Of a stretch of 64,000 nt of DNA, positions 40,374 to 49,426 are shown piece by piece. The DNA comes from UBA7703 sp034926785. Lineage in GTDB: Bacteria; Bacillota; Clostridia; Christensenellales; CAG-138. Made by a program: the position numbers and the translations under genes. Within the stretch, counting starts at the first letter, position 1. Each line of letters starts with the position of its first letter. Under the pieces are notes generated by a model, which worked only from the letters and a program-made list of their open reading frames with translations, was not told where the DNA came from and ran no database searches. The stretch lies in the NCBI GenBank assembly GCA_034926785.1, contig JAYFQU010000010.1, positions 1-64,000 of the forward strand. Direction: 5' to 3'.

Positions 40374-41387
40374 ATGATTACAATCAAGGATATTTCCGAG
40401 CGCTGCGGTGTTTCTCGCGCAACGGTGAGCAAAGCGCTCAATGGTCATACCGATATCGGTGCGGATACCATCGCCCAGATTCGCCGCGCCGCCAAGGAGA
40501 TGGGATACCTGCCCAACGCCACCGCGCGCACGCTTAAGCTAGGGCGGTCGCATAACATCGGCGTTCTCTTTGTCGATAAAACAGCCTGCGGCCTGACGCA
40601 CGAGTACTTTTCTTCTATTCTTGACAGCCTTAAGGTAGAAGCGGAGCGCCGCGGGTATGATATCACGTTCATCAGCAAGGATATCGGCGAGTTTTCAATG
40701 GACTACTATGAGCACACGAAATATCGCAACTGCGACGGTGTGATCATTGCCTCGGTGGACTTCTCCGATCCTGCGGTCATCCGCCTGGTTTCCAGCGAAA
40801 TCCCAACCGTTACCCTCGATTTTATTTTTGACAATCGCACATCTGTGCTCTCGGACAATATCGGAGGTATGTCCGCGCTGGTCAACTATGTCTACAAGAT
40901 GGGACATCGGCGCATCGCATTCATACACGGCGAGGATACTTCCGTCACGCAGAAACGGCTGATCAGCTTTCACAAAACATGCGCGAGCCTCGGCATTCAT
41001 GTCCCGGAGTACTATGTCCAGCCCGCGCTCTACCACGATCCAAAATCCAGCGGCCTTGCCACGCGCGAGCTGCTCTCCCTGCCGGATCGTCCAACCTGCA
41101 TTCTCTACCCCGATGACTTTTCGATTATCGGCGGCATGAATGAGCTAGAACGGCAGGGCGTCTCAATTCCCGAGGATATGAGCGTCGCCGGATATGACGG
41201 AATCCTGCTCTCGCAGGTGCTCCATCCACGCCTGACAACCTATCGCCAGGATACCGAGGCAATGGGCCGCGAGGCGGCGGCGAAGCTCGTGGAAGCTATT
41301 GAGCAGCCCAAAACATGCCTTCCTCAGCAGATTGTGGTCTCCGGCCAGCTGCTCGAAGGCGATACCGTGAAGGACATCAACAACTGA
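40374..41387 (+). CDS. LacI-family transcriptional regulator
   Basis: A 337-residue repressor. The HTH is ITIKDISERCGVSRATVSKALNGHTDIGADTIAQIRRAAKEMGYLPNATARTLKLGRS, including the hinge. The periplasmic-binding-protein-like effector domain follows (NIGVLFVD...PRLTTYRQDTEAMGREAAAKLVEAI). It probably binds a sugar or sugar acid and controls nearby catabolic genes. ATG 40374 with AGGCGG upstream is the start. Two AATCGATT palindromes in its own upstream region suggest autorepression. Confidence 0.92.
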   Translation: MITIKDISERCGVSRATVSKALNGHTDIGADTIAQIRRAAKEMGYLPNATARTLKLGRSHNIGVLFVDKTACGLTHEYFSSILDSLKVEAERRGYDITFISKDIGEFSMDYYEHTKYRNCDGVIIASVDFSDPAVIRLVSSEIPTVTLDFIFDNRTSVLSDNIGGMSALVNYVYKMGHRRIAFIHGEDTSVTQKRLISFHKTCASLGIHVPEYYVQPALYHDPKSSGLATRELLSLPDRPTCILYPDDFSIIGGMNELERQGVSIPEDMSVAGYDGILLSQVLHPRLTTYRQDTEAMGREAAAKLVEAIEQPKTCLPQQIVVSGQLLEGDTVKDINN

Positions 41388-41569
41388 CGCAAAAACCCTG
41401 CACGATAGCACCGGAACTACATTGGACAGATTTTGTGCATCCCGGGAGGCGCATCCTATGGAAAGTATCTCGCAGCAGGAGATTTCGCCGATCTTCCCTT
41501 TGGAACAGCGCATTGATTTATAATCTGGCACGGCTGAGTAAGATGGAGACATAACGAACCGAAAAACGC

Positions 41570-41602
41570 AAAATGGCGGGGCGCGCAGCTCCGCCGTTTT
41601 TG
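41570..41602. terminator. Bidirectional terminator between LacI and aldolase genes
   Basis: GGCGGGGC and GCTCCGCC arms, with GTTTTTG on the + side and TTTTGCGTTTTT on the - side. Confidence 0.8.
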
Positions 41603-41616
41603 TTATCCCCGAATGC

Positions 41617-42816
41617 TTAATTTAGCCCGAGTTGTTCCCTTGCCGCCTCTTCCGCCGCCTTACAGGCCAGATAGGCTCCGTTTAAGTCTGCTCCACAGCA
41701 GATTACGCCGTGGTTCATCAGGAGACAGCCATTACGGGTCTCGAGCGCACCAAGCGCCACGCTGGAAAGTTTTTTGGTAGAGGGCAGCGCGTGCCCCGCG
41801 CAGCGCATCTCGCTTCCGATCTTCGCCTGCATATCGCCCGTGATGCAGCAGATGGTCTTTCGCGCCGCGGCAAACACGCCGCAGAGCTTAGCGTGGGTGT
41901 GAATCACCGCGCCGACATCCGCCCTTGCCGCAAAGATATCGCGGTGTAGCCGCTTTTCGCTCGTGGGTTTGCGCTGGTCGCCATAGGCGAGCGACGAGAG
42001 TTCAACCTTGACGATATCGTCCGGTGCGAGCAGATGGTATGCAACCCCGCTCGGCGTGCAGAGCATATGCGTTTCATCCAACCGAACCGCGAGATTCCCC
42101 CAGGTTCCCTGCAGCAGTCCCTCCTCCACCAGCCGGTTCCCATAACGGACAATCTCTTCGCGCAGGGATTGTTCCCGCGCGCTTCGCTCCGGCTTGGCGC
42201 TCTTCGCAGGCTGCGCTTTGACCTCCGCCTCTACCGTAAGGTTGATCTTGGAATACTTCTTTTGGTAGATCATGTGCATCAGGGCTGCGGAGAACAGCGG
42301 AACCCGCTTTGCGCCGCCAATCTTTCCCGCAAGAATGTGCGTCATCGCCGCCTTTTCCAGCAGAACTGCGCCCGTGAGCGCTTCGCTGACCGAGCGTCCG
42401 GTGATCAGCATCCCCTCCCCGCGCACAAAGCAGCTGTTGCGGTTCTTCAGGCAGCGCGCAATTTCGTCCGCCGCCAAAGACCCGGCTGTACGCGCGGTCA
42501 GCCCAACGATCTGCGCCATGTCGTCCAGTTCCGCAGTCAGCTTTCCCATGCTGTTTGCGATCTGCGGCGCATAGGTTCCCGAGAGCAGCAGCACCGTCTT
42601 TGCCTCCGGCTTAACCGCAAACGCCGCGAGAGACGGCTCCAGCTCGCTCTCTGGCGAAAGCTCCCGAATGATGGCATCCTTGCCGTTCAGCTCCGCAACG
42701 AACAGCACATTTTGCTCCCCGCGCAGGGCGGCCTTGACTGTGCCCGTGAGTAGTTTTTCATGCCGCAGCTGCGCGGCTATCTCGAGAAAGGCCTTTGCGG
42801 CCTCTGGTTTTGTCAT
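41617..42816 (-). CDS. Double class II aldolase/adducin-domain protein
   Basis: A 399-residue protein with two aldolase-II-like halves. The C-terminal half (about 215-399) is complete: GNLAVRLDETHMLCTPSGVAYHLLAPDDIVKV, a metal-binding HTHAKLCGVF, and LLMNHGVIC with the third His. The N-terminal half (about 1-190) retains only fold traces (SCFVRGEGMLITGRS) and no HxH, so it is degenerate. The active half should cleave a phosphorylated sugar-like substrate by retro-aldol reaction. It is last in the operon after the kinase and aminotransferase. GGAGG precedes the ATG. Confidence 0.85.
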   Translation of the reverse strand: MTKPEAAKAFLEIAAQLRHEKLLTGTVKAALRGEQNVLFVAELNGKDAIIRELSPESELEPSLAAFAVKPEAKTVLLLSGTYAPQIANSMGKLTAELDDMAQIVGLTARTAGSLAADEIARCLKNRNSCFVRGEGMLITGRSVSEALTGAVLLEKAAMTHILAGKIGGAKRVPLFSAALMHMIYQKKYSKINLTVEAEVKAQPAKSAKPERSAREQSLREEIVRYGNRLVEEGLLQGTWGNLAVRLDETHMLCTPSGVAYHLLAPDDIVKVELSSLAYGDQRKPTSEKRLHRDIFAARADVGAVIHTHAKLCGVFAAARKTICCITGDMQAKIGSEMRCAGHALPSTKKLSSVALGALETRNGCLLMNHGVICCGADLNGAYLACKAAEEAAREQLGLN

Positions 42817-42853
42817 GGCGATTCATCCTCCGTTGACAAGCATGAAGATCATT

Positions 42854-44386
42854 CTATGCTTCCTGTGTAAAGCGCTTTCCGTTCGCCTGCTGATAGAGTC
42901 CGGAGAGCGAACGGTAAAGGCCCTGATATTGCACAAAGAGCGATTCGTAGACCGCTCTGTGCGCTTCGTTCGGCGTAAAGGTTGCGCTTACGCGCACAAA
43001 CTTTTTCGCCGAGGGGAAGTCCGGCAACTCGCCTAGGCCGATGAGCGCGACCACCGCCGCGCCGACCGCGCCGGCATTGCGCGGATTCTCCACCACGCTG
43101 ATTTTGCGGCCGGTCACATCCGCGAGGATCTGCATCCACCCCTTGTCCAGCGCGCCGCCGCCAATGATGCGTACGTCGTCGCAGGCGATGCCATAATCCT
43201 TGCAGTAATTCTGCAGGATCCAGCGAATATTATAGGCGATACCCTCGTAGACCGCGCGCATGAGATGCTCGCGCGTATGTACCATAGTGATGTTAAACAG
43301 CGTTGCCCGCGTGGTCGTGCTCGAAACCGGGCAGCGCTCGCCGAGCATCCACGGCGTGCAGATAAGCCCGTCGCTCCCAGGCGGAACGGTCGCGATCACC
43401 TCATCCATATAGTTGAACACGCCGCTGCCGTATTTTTCCTTTTCGTGGCGAAAGAACTGATCCCGAATCCACTCGATATTCGCCCCCGCACTCTCCGTGA
43501 TGCCGGCGATGAGGTTCATACCCGGGTCGGCGCTCTGAATCGCCGCCGCGCCATGCCGAAAACTGTCCCCCGTCTTCGTCGCCGCCGCAACCCATGCCGA
43601 AGTGCCGAGGTAAACGTGAACATCTCCGTCCTCCTGCTGACCCGCGCCAACCGCCGCAGCCTGAACATCGTCGCACCCGCCGAAAACCGACGTACCCTCC
43701 AGAAGTCCCGTCTCTCGCGCGGCTGCCGCCGTGAGCCCGCCGACCAAGTCGGTGCTCTTCACGAGCGGCGGGAGTTTTTTCATATCGATCCCCGCAAGCG
43801 GAAGCACCGAAAGCCAGGTCTTTTTCTTGAGGTCAAAGCCGTATCCGGAGGCGCCGGAGAGCTCCGTCACCATTTTTCCGGTACAGCGGAACTTGAGATA
43901 TCCGTTTACGTCGAGGATACGGTGGGCGTTTTGATACACCTCCGGCCGTTCCTCCTTGAGCCAGATGATCTTCGCGATACAGTCCTTGCCCATGATCGGC
44001 GTCCCGGCGAGCAGGGTAAAGAGCCGCTTGCCGCCGATTTTCTTCATAATGCTCTGCGCCTGTTTCTCCGCGCGCCCATCCACCCAGGTGATATTGGGAT
44101 AGAGCACCGCGCCGTCCTCTGTCACGGGAATCACGCCCTGCGCCTGCGTGGAGAAGACGATTCCGGCAATGCTCTCAGGCGGGATATCGTTATCCGCCAA
44201 CACACGCCGGCTGGTTTCACAAACCGCTTTCCAATAGTCCGCGGGGTCCTGCTCAACCCAAGCGGGGTTGGGATAATAGGTTGGATACGGCGCGCTCGCT
44301 GTTGCGCGAATGCTGCCGTCGAATCGTACCAGCACGGCCTTGTCCGAGCTGGTGCCGATATCGTGGGCAAGGATATAGCGTTCCAT
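42854..44386 (-). CDS. FGGY-family carbohydrate kinase
   Basis: A 510-residue kinase related to xylulokinase and similar sugar kinases. ATP-site motifs are ILAHDIGTSSDKAVLV at the N-terminus and the adenosine motif DDVRIIGGGALDKGWMQILADVTGRKI near 405. GCDDVQAAAVGAG and YLGTSAWVA form the phosphate region. The substrate is unknown; the neighbours suggest a polyol, ketose or sugar acid that is first transaminated and later cleaved by the aldolase. It lies 37 nt from each neighbour in one operon. Confidence 0.9.
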   Translation of the reverse strand: MERYILAHDIGTSSDKAVLVRFDGSIRATASAPYPTYYPNPAWVEQDPADYWKAVCETSRRVLADNDIPPESIAGIVFSTQAQGVIPVTEDGAVLYPNITWVDGRAEKQAQSIMKKIGGKRLFTLLAGTPIMGKDCIAKIIWLKEERPEVYQNAHRILDVNGYLKFRCTGKMVTELSGASGYGFDLKKKTWLSVLPLAGIDMKKLPPLVKSTDLVGGLTAAAARETGLLEGTSVFGGCDDVQAAAVGAGQQEDGDVHVYLGTSAWVAAATKTGDSFRHGAAAIQSADPGMNLIAGITESAGANIEWIRDQFFRHEKEKYGSGVFNYMDEVIATVPPGSDGLICTPWMLGERCPVSSTTTRATLFNITMVHTREHLMRAVYEGIAYNIRWILQNYCKDYGIACDDVRIIGGGALDKGWMQILADVTGRKISVVENPRNAGAVGAAVVALIGLGELPDFPSAKKFVRVSATFTPNEAHRAVYESLFVQYQGLYRSLSGLYQQANGKRFTQEA

Positions 44387-44423
44387 CCGACTGCCTCCAG
44401 ATGTTCTTGGTCGTTTTTGTATC

Positions 44424-45911
44424 TCAGTGTTCCCCGGTATTTACAACATGGGAGAATACGGTTTCAAAGCGATTCAATGCGTCCGCAATCACCTCGTCGG
44501 TATCCGCAAGCGAGGTATAGAGCCTGCTGCCGGCGAGGGTCACGATGCCGTTTGCCATATACGCCGCGCCCATCCGCTCCATTGCATCCTTACGGCGGGT
44601 CATCATCGCTTTGTTTCTGAGAAGCCCCAGAGCGGACTTGGCAAAACTCATGCTTGAATAGTCGTAGCTCATGGCGCCCGTGCACTCCAGATGCACAATC
44701 GAGCCCTGGTTATAGGCCACAAACGGCAGATCGTATTTTGCGATCAGCGCCTTCAAACCGTCCGCCAGCTTGTCTCCCTGCTTCCCTGCAATTTCGCAGG
44801 CGTTCGTGCGCTCAATCTCGCGGATTGCCGTATACCCGGCCAGCGAGGAGAGCGGGTTTGCCGCGAGTGTTCCGCCGACATAGGCGCGGTGTTTGCCGGT
44901 GGCGAGCCCCGCCGCCATGAGGGAGGCATATTCCTTTTTGCCGCCGACTCCGCCCGCCGCGGGATACCCGCCTGCAACGATTTTTCCGAAGACGGTAAGG
45001 TCGGGCACGATATGGAAGTAACCCTGCGCGCCGCCGAGACCGACGCGGAAGCCGGTGACCACCTCGTCGAAGATCAGCAAAGCGCCATACGTATCGCAGA
45101 GCGCACGCACGCCCGCGTTATAGTCCATTGCGACGGGCCGCGTCCCGCTCTCGGGGCCGACAGGCTCCACAATGACCGCCGCCGTACCGCCCTTGACGCG
45201 GTTGAGGCGCAGCATGGATTCGAGCATGTTCAGGTCGTTCGGGCGCACCTCGTCGGTGAGCGCATAGCAGCCGCTGGGAATTCCGTGGGACTCCAGCAGC
45301 GCGCGGCTGCCGGGAATCTTGAGCCCATATACCATCTGATCCGACCAGCCGTGATAGGCCCCGCCGATTTTGATGATGCGCTTGTGGTTCGTTGCGATGC
45401 GCGCAATGCGCAGGGACGCCATGACCGCCTCCGTACCGCTGCCGAGCATGCGGAACATCTCAACCGCGGGCATATGCCGGTGGATCTCCTTGGCGATCAG
45501 CAGTTCCGCTTCGTGCAGAAGACCCGTCACGGGGCCGCATTCTTCGATGAGCCCCATCGCCGCCTTGCGCACGGCTTCGTTGTTGCTGCCGAGGATGGTC
45601 GGCCCGCCCGCCTGCAAAAAATCGATATAGCGGTTGCCGTCCGCGTCGGTCATATAGGCGCCGTCCGCCTTGTTGACGCAGATCGGAAATGGCTTGTTGA
45701 ACGCGAGGTTATGCTGTACGCCGCCGGGAATATACTCCTTCGCCTCTTCATAGACGGCGCGGGAGCGGACGCATTTCTCGTCAAAATAGCGCATCACTTC
45801 GCCCTGATAATACTCCGGCGCCATCTCGTAGATCGGCGCGTCGGTGAGCTTTTTCAGCTGTTCATTGATCGCCTTCGGGTCGTCCCAACGGCTGATTCCG
45901 CAATTTGTCAT
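44424..45911 (-). CDS. Class III PLP aminotransferase (glutamate-1-semialdehyde aminomutase-like)
   Basis: A 495-residue PLP enzyme. Key blocks are ADGNRYIDFLQAGGPTILGSNN, MLGSGTEAVMASLRIAR, GGAYHGWSDQ, LLIFDEVVTGFRVGLGGAQ with the PLP-ring Asp, and LTVFGKIVAGGYPAAGGVGG with the Schiff-base Lys. It is longer than HemL (about 430) and has an N-terminal extension of ~55 residues. No heme-synthesis gene is nearby; it sits with a sugar kinase and aldolase, so it more likely moves an amino group on a catabolic substrate. Confidence 0.88.
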   Translation of the reverse strand: MTNCGISRWDDPKAINEQLKKLTDAPIYEMAPEYYQGEVMRYFDEKCVRSRAVYEEAKEYIPGGVQHNLAFNKPFPICVNKADGAYMTDADGNRYIDFLQAGGPTILGSNNEAVRKAAMGLIEECGPVTGLLHEAELLIAKEIHRHMPAVEMFRMLGSGTEAVMASLRIARIATNHKRIIKIGGAYHGWSDQMVYGLKIPGSRALLESHGIPSGCYALTDEVRPNDLNMLESMLRLNRVKGGTAAVIVEPVGPESGTRPVAMDYNAGVRALCDTYGALLIFDEVVTGFRVGLGGAQGYFHIVPDLTVFGKIVAGGYPAAGGVGGKKEYASLMAAGLATGKHRAYVGGTLAANPLSSLAGYTAIREIERTNACEIAGKQGDKLADGLKALIAKYDLPFVAYNQGSIVHLECTGAMSYDYSSMSFAKSALGLLRNKAMMTRRKDAMERMGAAYMANGIVTLAGSRLYTSLADTDEVIADALNRFETVFSHVVNTGEH

Positions 45912-45950
45912 ATCATTCTCCCCGCCGGACTGCGCATCCGGCTTGATTTT

Positions 45951-46535
45951 TTATTTTACCGCGTTGTTTGTGCGGATGTTCTGCAGTAGATATCCGAGCA
46001 TCAGGCGCATGTCCTTGCGCATCTTGTCTTGTTCAAACGGCAGCCCGTGTGCGAGAAGATGGTTCACCTGACCGTAATAGAGCCCCATCGTCATCTGGGC
46101 GAGCAGATCCGCCGAAATCGGAGCCGTCGCGGGAAACGCGCCGAACTCGGCCTCATACTGACGCGCAATAAGCCTCTCAATTTCGCCTACGCGCCCGCTC
46201 TCGCCGCCGAGGATGGTCGCGTTGGTCAGCCGCGCCATCACGCGCGGATAGTTCGCCGTGTCGTCGATCAGTTTCTCCAGCAACGCCTGAATCAACGCGA
46301 GACCGCGCAGTTCACACTGCTCGCCAAACTCAATCAGTTCGCCAATCTCAGCAACCGCGATGGCTTGCTGCAGCTCACCCGCGTCCGCAAAATGGTTAAA
46401 CACCGTCGTCCGGCAAACGTCCGCCGCGGCGGCAATGTCGTCAAACGGGACATTACCTACGCCGTGTTTTTCATACAGTCCCTTCGCCGCGTGCAGAATT
46501 GCCCGCTGCGTCTTGTTTCTCTTTCGCTCGCTCAT
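45951..46535 (-). CDS. TetR/AcrR-family transcriptional regulator
   Basis: A 194-residue repressor-type protein. The HTH is KTQRAILHAAKGLYEKHGVGNVPFDDIAAAADVCRTTVFNHFADAGELQQAIA. The C-terminal helical domain is variable and would bind the inducer. It overlaps the GtrA gene by 4 nt upstream and is 39 nt before the aminotransferase, so it probably belongs to and regulates this five-gene operon. Confidence 0.9.
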   Translation of the reverse strand: MSERKRNKTQRAILHAAKGLYEKHGVGNVPFDDIAAAADVCRTTVFNHFADAGELQQAIAVAEIGELIEFGEQCELRGLALIQALLEKLIDDTANYPRVMARLTNATILGGESGRVGEIERLIARQYEAEFGAFPATAPISADLLAQMTMGLYYGQVNHLLAHGLPFEQDKMRKDMRLMLGYLLQNIRTNNAVK

Positions 46536-46981
46536 TCCGTCTCCTCCTGCTTGACTTCCTGCTGCCGCTGTGCGCGGGCGTTGGTGTTGATGCTACCGCG
46601 ATAGACCACGAGCCGCCAGAAGAGGAACTCCGTGGTCAGGTTGATGAGCATCGTGCCAAAGAGCACGATATAAGCGTTCCAGCCCGCGTTGGTCAGCGCC
46701 GTTCCCCAGAGGGTGGAGAGCGGGGTAAAGACGCAGTAATACAGCGCGACGAGCGTCATCGCACGCGGAATATTCGCGGTGCTCTTAAAGGTGAATTCGC
46801 GGTTGAGCGTGAAATTCCAGACCACGCTGAGCACCAGCGCGATCAGGTAGCAGGGCCAATAGGGCCAGCGAACAACCTCGTGCAGCAGCGTAAACGCCAG
46901 CGATTGGATGATGCCAGCCGAGGCCGAGAACAGCACATATTTCGCAACGCGCGCAAGCTCCTCTTTTCTTTCCTTTTGCAT
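46532..46981 (-). CDS. GtrA-family membrane protein
   Basis: A 149-residue protein with four membrane helices and the GtrA pattern ARVAKYVLFSASAGIIQSLAFTLL, SVVWNFTLNREFTF and TTEFLFWRLVVYRGS. GtrA proteins are thought to help move lipid-linked sugars or to affect polysaccharide modification. It is first in the operon and overlaps the TetR gene by 4 nt. Why a GtrA protein heads a catabolic operon is unclear. Confidence 0.88.
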   Translation of the reverse strand: MQKERKEELARVAKYVLFSASAGIIQSLAFTLLHEVVRWPYWPCYLIALVLSVVWNFTLNREFTFKSTANIPRAMTLVALYYCVFTPLSTLWGTALTNAGWNAYIVLFGTMLINLTTEFLFWRLVVYRGSINTNARAQRQQEVKQEETE

Positions 46982-47077
46982 CCTGTTTGGCGACTCCTTT
47001 GTGTGGAATAGGCTTGGGTTTTGAAAGGCAATGCGAATTGGTATTTGTATTTTAATTTGGATTCCAGTTCATTTTTA

Positions 47078-47106
47078 AAACTATCACGTTTCCTGTCCTG
47101 CGTCAA
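47078..47106 (-). promoter_or_regulatory. Promoter of the GtrA-TetR-aminotransferase operon
   Basis: On the minus strand TTGACG (47106-47101), a 17-nt spacer and TAGTTT (47083-47078). The rest of 46982-47272 shows no gene. Confidence 0.6.
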
Positions 47107-47272
47107 TAGACGGCCTGTCCAATTTCCGCATGATTCCAGACTTTTTTAGCAGAAACAACCCGTGGTTGAGAAAAATCCAATCCGGATTGCAGATGTGGGA
47201 ATCAACTTACGCAATGGTTGGGGAAATCTCGGAAAGAATGGTTCGGCGGTAAAAAAACATCCAGCCAGTTGA

Positions 47273-47301
47273 TTGTTTTTTGAAAGGAAGTCTGATAGGA
47301 T
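47273..47301 (+). promoter_or_regulatory. Promoter of the radical SAM gene
   Basis: TTGTTT (47273-47278), a 17-nt spacer and TAGGAT (47296-47301). Confidence 0.6.
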
Positions 47302-47353
47302 AGCTAAGTGTGTGAGGCGGTTCATACACTGATGGAACAACGGAGGTTGCCTC

Positions 47354-48448
47354 TTGAATACTGGTTTTGATTTAGACGCATATTTGACGCAAGGCGTGGA
47401 GGACATCGTAAAGGATGCCCTTGCCGCAAGCTTAAAAAATCCGAGGGAGACGGCGTTTCTGCTCTCGTATGCCCTTGCGGCAAAACGCGCGGCCGGCGCG
47501 CGGCTGGCGAACGCGGCGGCAGGCAGGCATATCCCCTCCTTTTTGATCGCGAGCATCACAAACCGCTGCAATCTGCACTGCGCGGGGTGCTATGCGCGCG
47601 CAAACCACCTCTGCGACGACGAGGCGAGCGAAGCGCTGCTGACGGATGAGGACTGGGCGAGAATCTTCGGTCAGGCGTCGCAGATTGGCGTTTCCTTCAT
47701 CCTGCTCGCGGGCGGGGAACCGATGCTGCGGCGCGGCGTTCTGGAGAGCGCGGCGAAATACCGTGAGATTCTCTTTCCCGTGTTTACCAACGGCACACTG
47801 CTCAGCGACGGCGCGCTGGAGCTCATCGACGCGAACCGGAACCTCGTACCCATCGTGAGCATCGAGGGCGATAGGGAGCAAACCGACGCGCGGCGCGGCG
47901 CGGGCACCTATGACAAGCTCACCGCAAATATGGAGCGCATGCAGGCAAAGGGCATTCTATTTGGCGCATCGGTCACGCTGACCACCAAAAACATCCAAAT
48001 AGTAACGAGTGACGCGTTTCTTAACCGGCTGCGCGGCCTCGGAGCGAAGGTTTCCTTCTTTGTTGACTATGTACCCGCCGATCCCGGCACGGACGCCCTT
48101 GCCCCCGGCGACGCAGAGCGGGACTATCTCGCCGCACGGCTCGAAACGCTGCGCCGCGCAGAGGGCGGCATGATCTATGTCTCCTTCCCAGGCGACGAGC
48201 AGTTCTCCGGCGGATGCCTCGCGGCGGGGCGCGGGTTCTTCCATATCAATCCCACCGGCGGCGCGGAACCCTGTCCGTTTTCTCCGGTTTCGGACACCAG
48301 TCTCAAGCGCTGTACCCTGCTCGAGGCGCTGGATTCCCCGCTGTTCTCACGCCTGAGGGCGAGCGAGCTGCTCAGCGGGCACCACGACGGCGCCTGCGCG
48401 CTGTTTGGCAAGGACGGGGAACTAGCCGCCATGTGTGCGCGGCAATAG
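47354..48448 (+). CDS. Radical SAM protein with SPASM-like C-terminus
   Basis: A 364-residue protein. The 4Fe-4S/SAM motif is ITNRCNLHCAGCYAR (CxxxCxxC) at about residue 70, followed by ILLAGGEPMLRRG and the strands VFTNGTLLS and IVSIEGDREQTDARRG. The C-terminal part has SGGCLAAGRGFFHINPTGGAEPCPFSPVS, like a SPASM or auxiliary cluster region. Translation begins at TTG 47354, 7 nt after GGAGG. No peptide substrate gene is seen close by, so the target is unknown. trhA follows 21 nt later. Confidence 0.88.
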   Translation: MNTGFDLDAYLTQGVEDIVKDALAASLKNPRETAFLLSYALAAKRAAGARLANAAAGRHIPSFLIASITNRCNLHCAGCYARANHLCDDEASEALLTDEDWARIFGQASQIGVSFILLAGGEPMLRRGVLESAAKYREILFPVFTNGTLLSDGALELIDANRNLVPIVSIEGDREQTDARRGAGTYDKLTANMERMQAKGILFGASVTLTTKNIQIVTSDAFLNRLRGLGAKVSFFVDYVPADPGTDALAPGDAERDYLAARLETLRRAEGGMIYVSFPGDEQFSGGCLAAGRGFFHINPTGGAEPCPFSPVSDTSLKRCTLLEALDSPLFSRLRASELLSGHHDGACALFGKDGELAAMCARQ

Positions 48449-48469
48449 TCAAGCCGGATTGGAGAAGAC

Positions 48470-49135
48470 ATGCGAATTCCTCTGAACGAACGAAGCCTCC
48501 CCAACTATACGCGCGGGGAAGAGATCTTCCATATGGTGTCCCATATTGCGGGCGGCGTGTTCGCGTTTGCCGCGCTGCTGCTCTGCGTCATCAAGGCTGC
48601 GCTCTATGACAGCGCGATTGCCATCGTCACCGCAACGGTCTACGGCGTCACCATGATCGTGCTGTATTGCATGTCCAGCATCTATCACGGACTAAAACCC
48701 TCGCTGGGTAAGCGGGTGCTGCAGGTGCTCGACCATTGCTCGATTTATTTCATGATTGCCGGGACGTATACGCCGGTTGTCCTCGTTGCCCTGCGCCCGC
48801 TTTATCCCGCGCTGGCGTGGTCCATCTTCGGTGCGGAGTGGGCGCTCACCGCGCTCGCCGTCACATTAACCGCGATCGACCTCAAGCAATATCGCGTGTT
48901 TTCGATGGTCTGCTATATCCTGATGGGGTGGGGCATCATGTTCTTCTTCCCCTATGCGCTGCGCGCGCTCGGCGATGGGTTCTGGCTGCTGCTCTCCGGT
49001 GGACTAAGCTATACAATCGGGGCGATTCTCTATGGCGTCGGTTCAAAAAAGCGCTATTTTCACGCGATGTTCCATGTGTTTGTGCTGATCGGCAGCATCC
49101 TGCATTTTCTCTCGATCTTCCTGTTTGTGCTGTGA
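48470..49135 (+). CDS. trhA: Hemolysin III/PAQR-family membrane protein TrhA
   Basis: A 221-residue seven-helix protein of the PAQR superfamily. Diagnostic features are EEIFHMVSHIAGG in helix 1, MSSIYHGL, LQVLDHCSIYFMIAGTYTPV and RYFHAMFHVFVLIGS, which place the conserved His/Asp metal site. TrhA members affect membrane fluidity and energy homeostasis; an enzymatic activity is suspected from the fold. GGAG precedes the ATG and it is cotranscribed with the radical SAM gene. Confidence 0.93.
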   Translation: MRIPLNERSLPNYTRGEEIFHMVSHIAGGVFAFAALLLCVIKAALYDSAIAIVTATVYGVTMIVLYCMSSIYHGLKPSLGKRVLQVLDHCSIYFMIAGTYTPVVLVALRPLYPALAWSIFGAEWALTALAVTLTAIDLKQYRVFSMVCYILMGWGIMFFFPYALRALGDGFWLLLSGGLSYTIGAILYGVGSKKRYFHAMFHVFVLIGSILHFLSIFLFVL

Positions 49136-49153
49136 ATTCAACCCAATTAAAAC

Positions 49154-49180
49154 AGCCTCTCGCCATTTCGGCGAGAGGCT
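49154..49180 (+). other. Palindrome after trhA, without T-tail
   Basis: AGCCTCTCGCC and GGCGAGAGGCT around ATTTC. It would be the trhA terminator, but repeat A begins exactly where the T-tract should be. Confidence 0.8.
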
Positions 49181-49374
49181 GAGACCGTAAAAACAAGTTT
49201 TTTAACGGGACAACCGCTCTTTGCCTCTCGTCCTCCGGACTCCGAACGGCAAAGAGCTGCGAAGAAATCGCCCGATTCCGGGCGATCCGTCACGGCGGCA
49301 AAGCCACCGCAGCCGGAACCGATGGGTTAAGGGCTGCGGCCCTTTACAATCCCGGGATTTTTTTGAAAGACTGA
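49181..49374 (-). repeat. Repeat A, copy 7
   Basis: About 194 bp with ends GAGACCGTAAAAACAAG and TTTTTTTGAAAGACTGA. It separates two different palindromes. Confidence 0.88.
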
Positions 49375-49409
49375 AGCGCGCGAACAGAGTTCTGTTCGCG
49401 CGCTTTTTA
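49375..49409 (+). terminator. Terminator right of repeat A copy 7
   Basis: AGCGCGCGAACAGA pairs with TCTGTTCGCGCGCT, followed by TTTTAA. Confidence 0.85.
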
Positions 49410-49426
49410 ATGCTTGTTCGGAGCCG

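Noticed and set aside
43265..44620. Long open frame of 451 codons antisense to the FGGY kinase
   Set aside because: Arises from GC-rich third positions of the kinase on the other strand; no ribosome site and an Arg/His-rich nonsense composition.
44424..45911. hemL (glutamate-1-semialdehyde aminomutase) of heme synthesis
   Set aside because: Related fold, but extra N-terminal extension and a sugar-kinase/aldolase context make a heme role unlikely.
44691..45989. 432-codon open frame antisense to the aminotransferase
   Set aside because: Shadow of a well-supported PLP enzyme gene.
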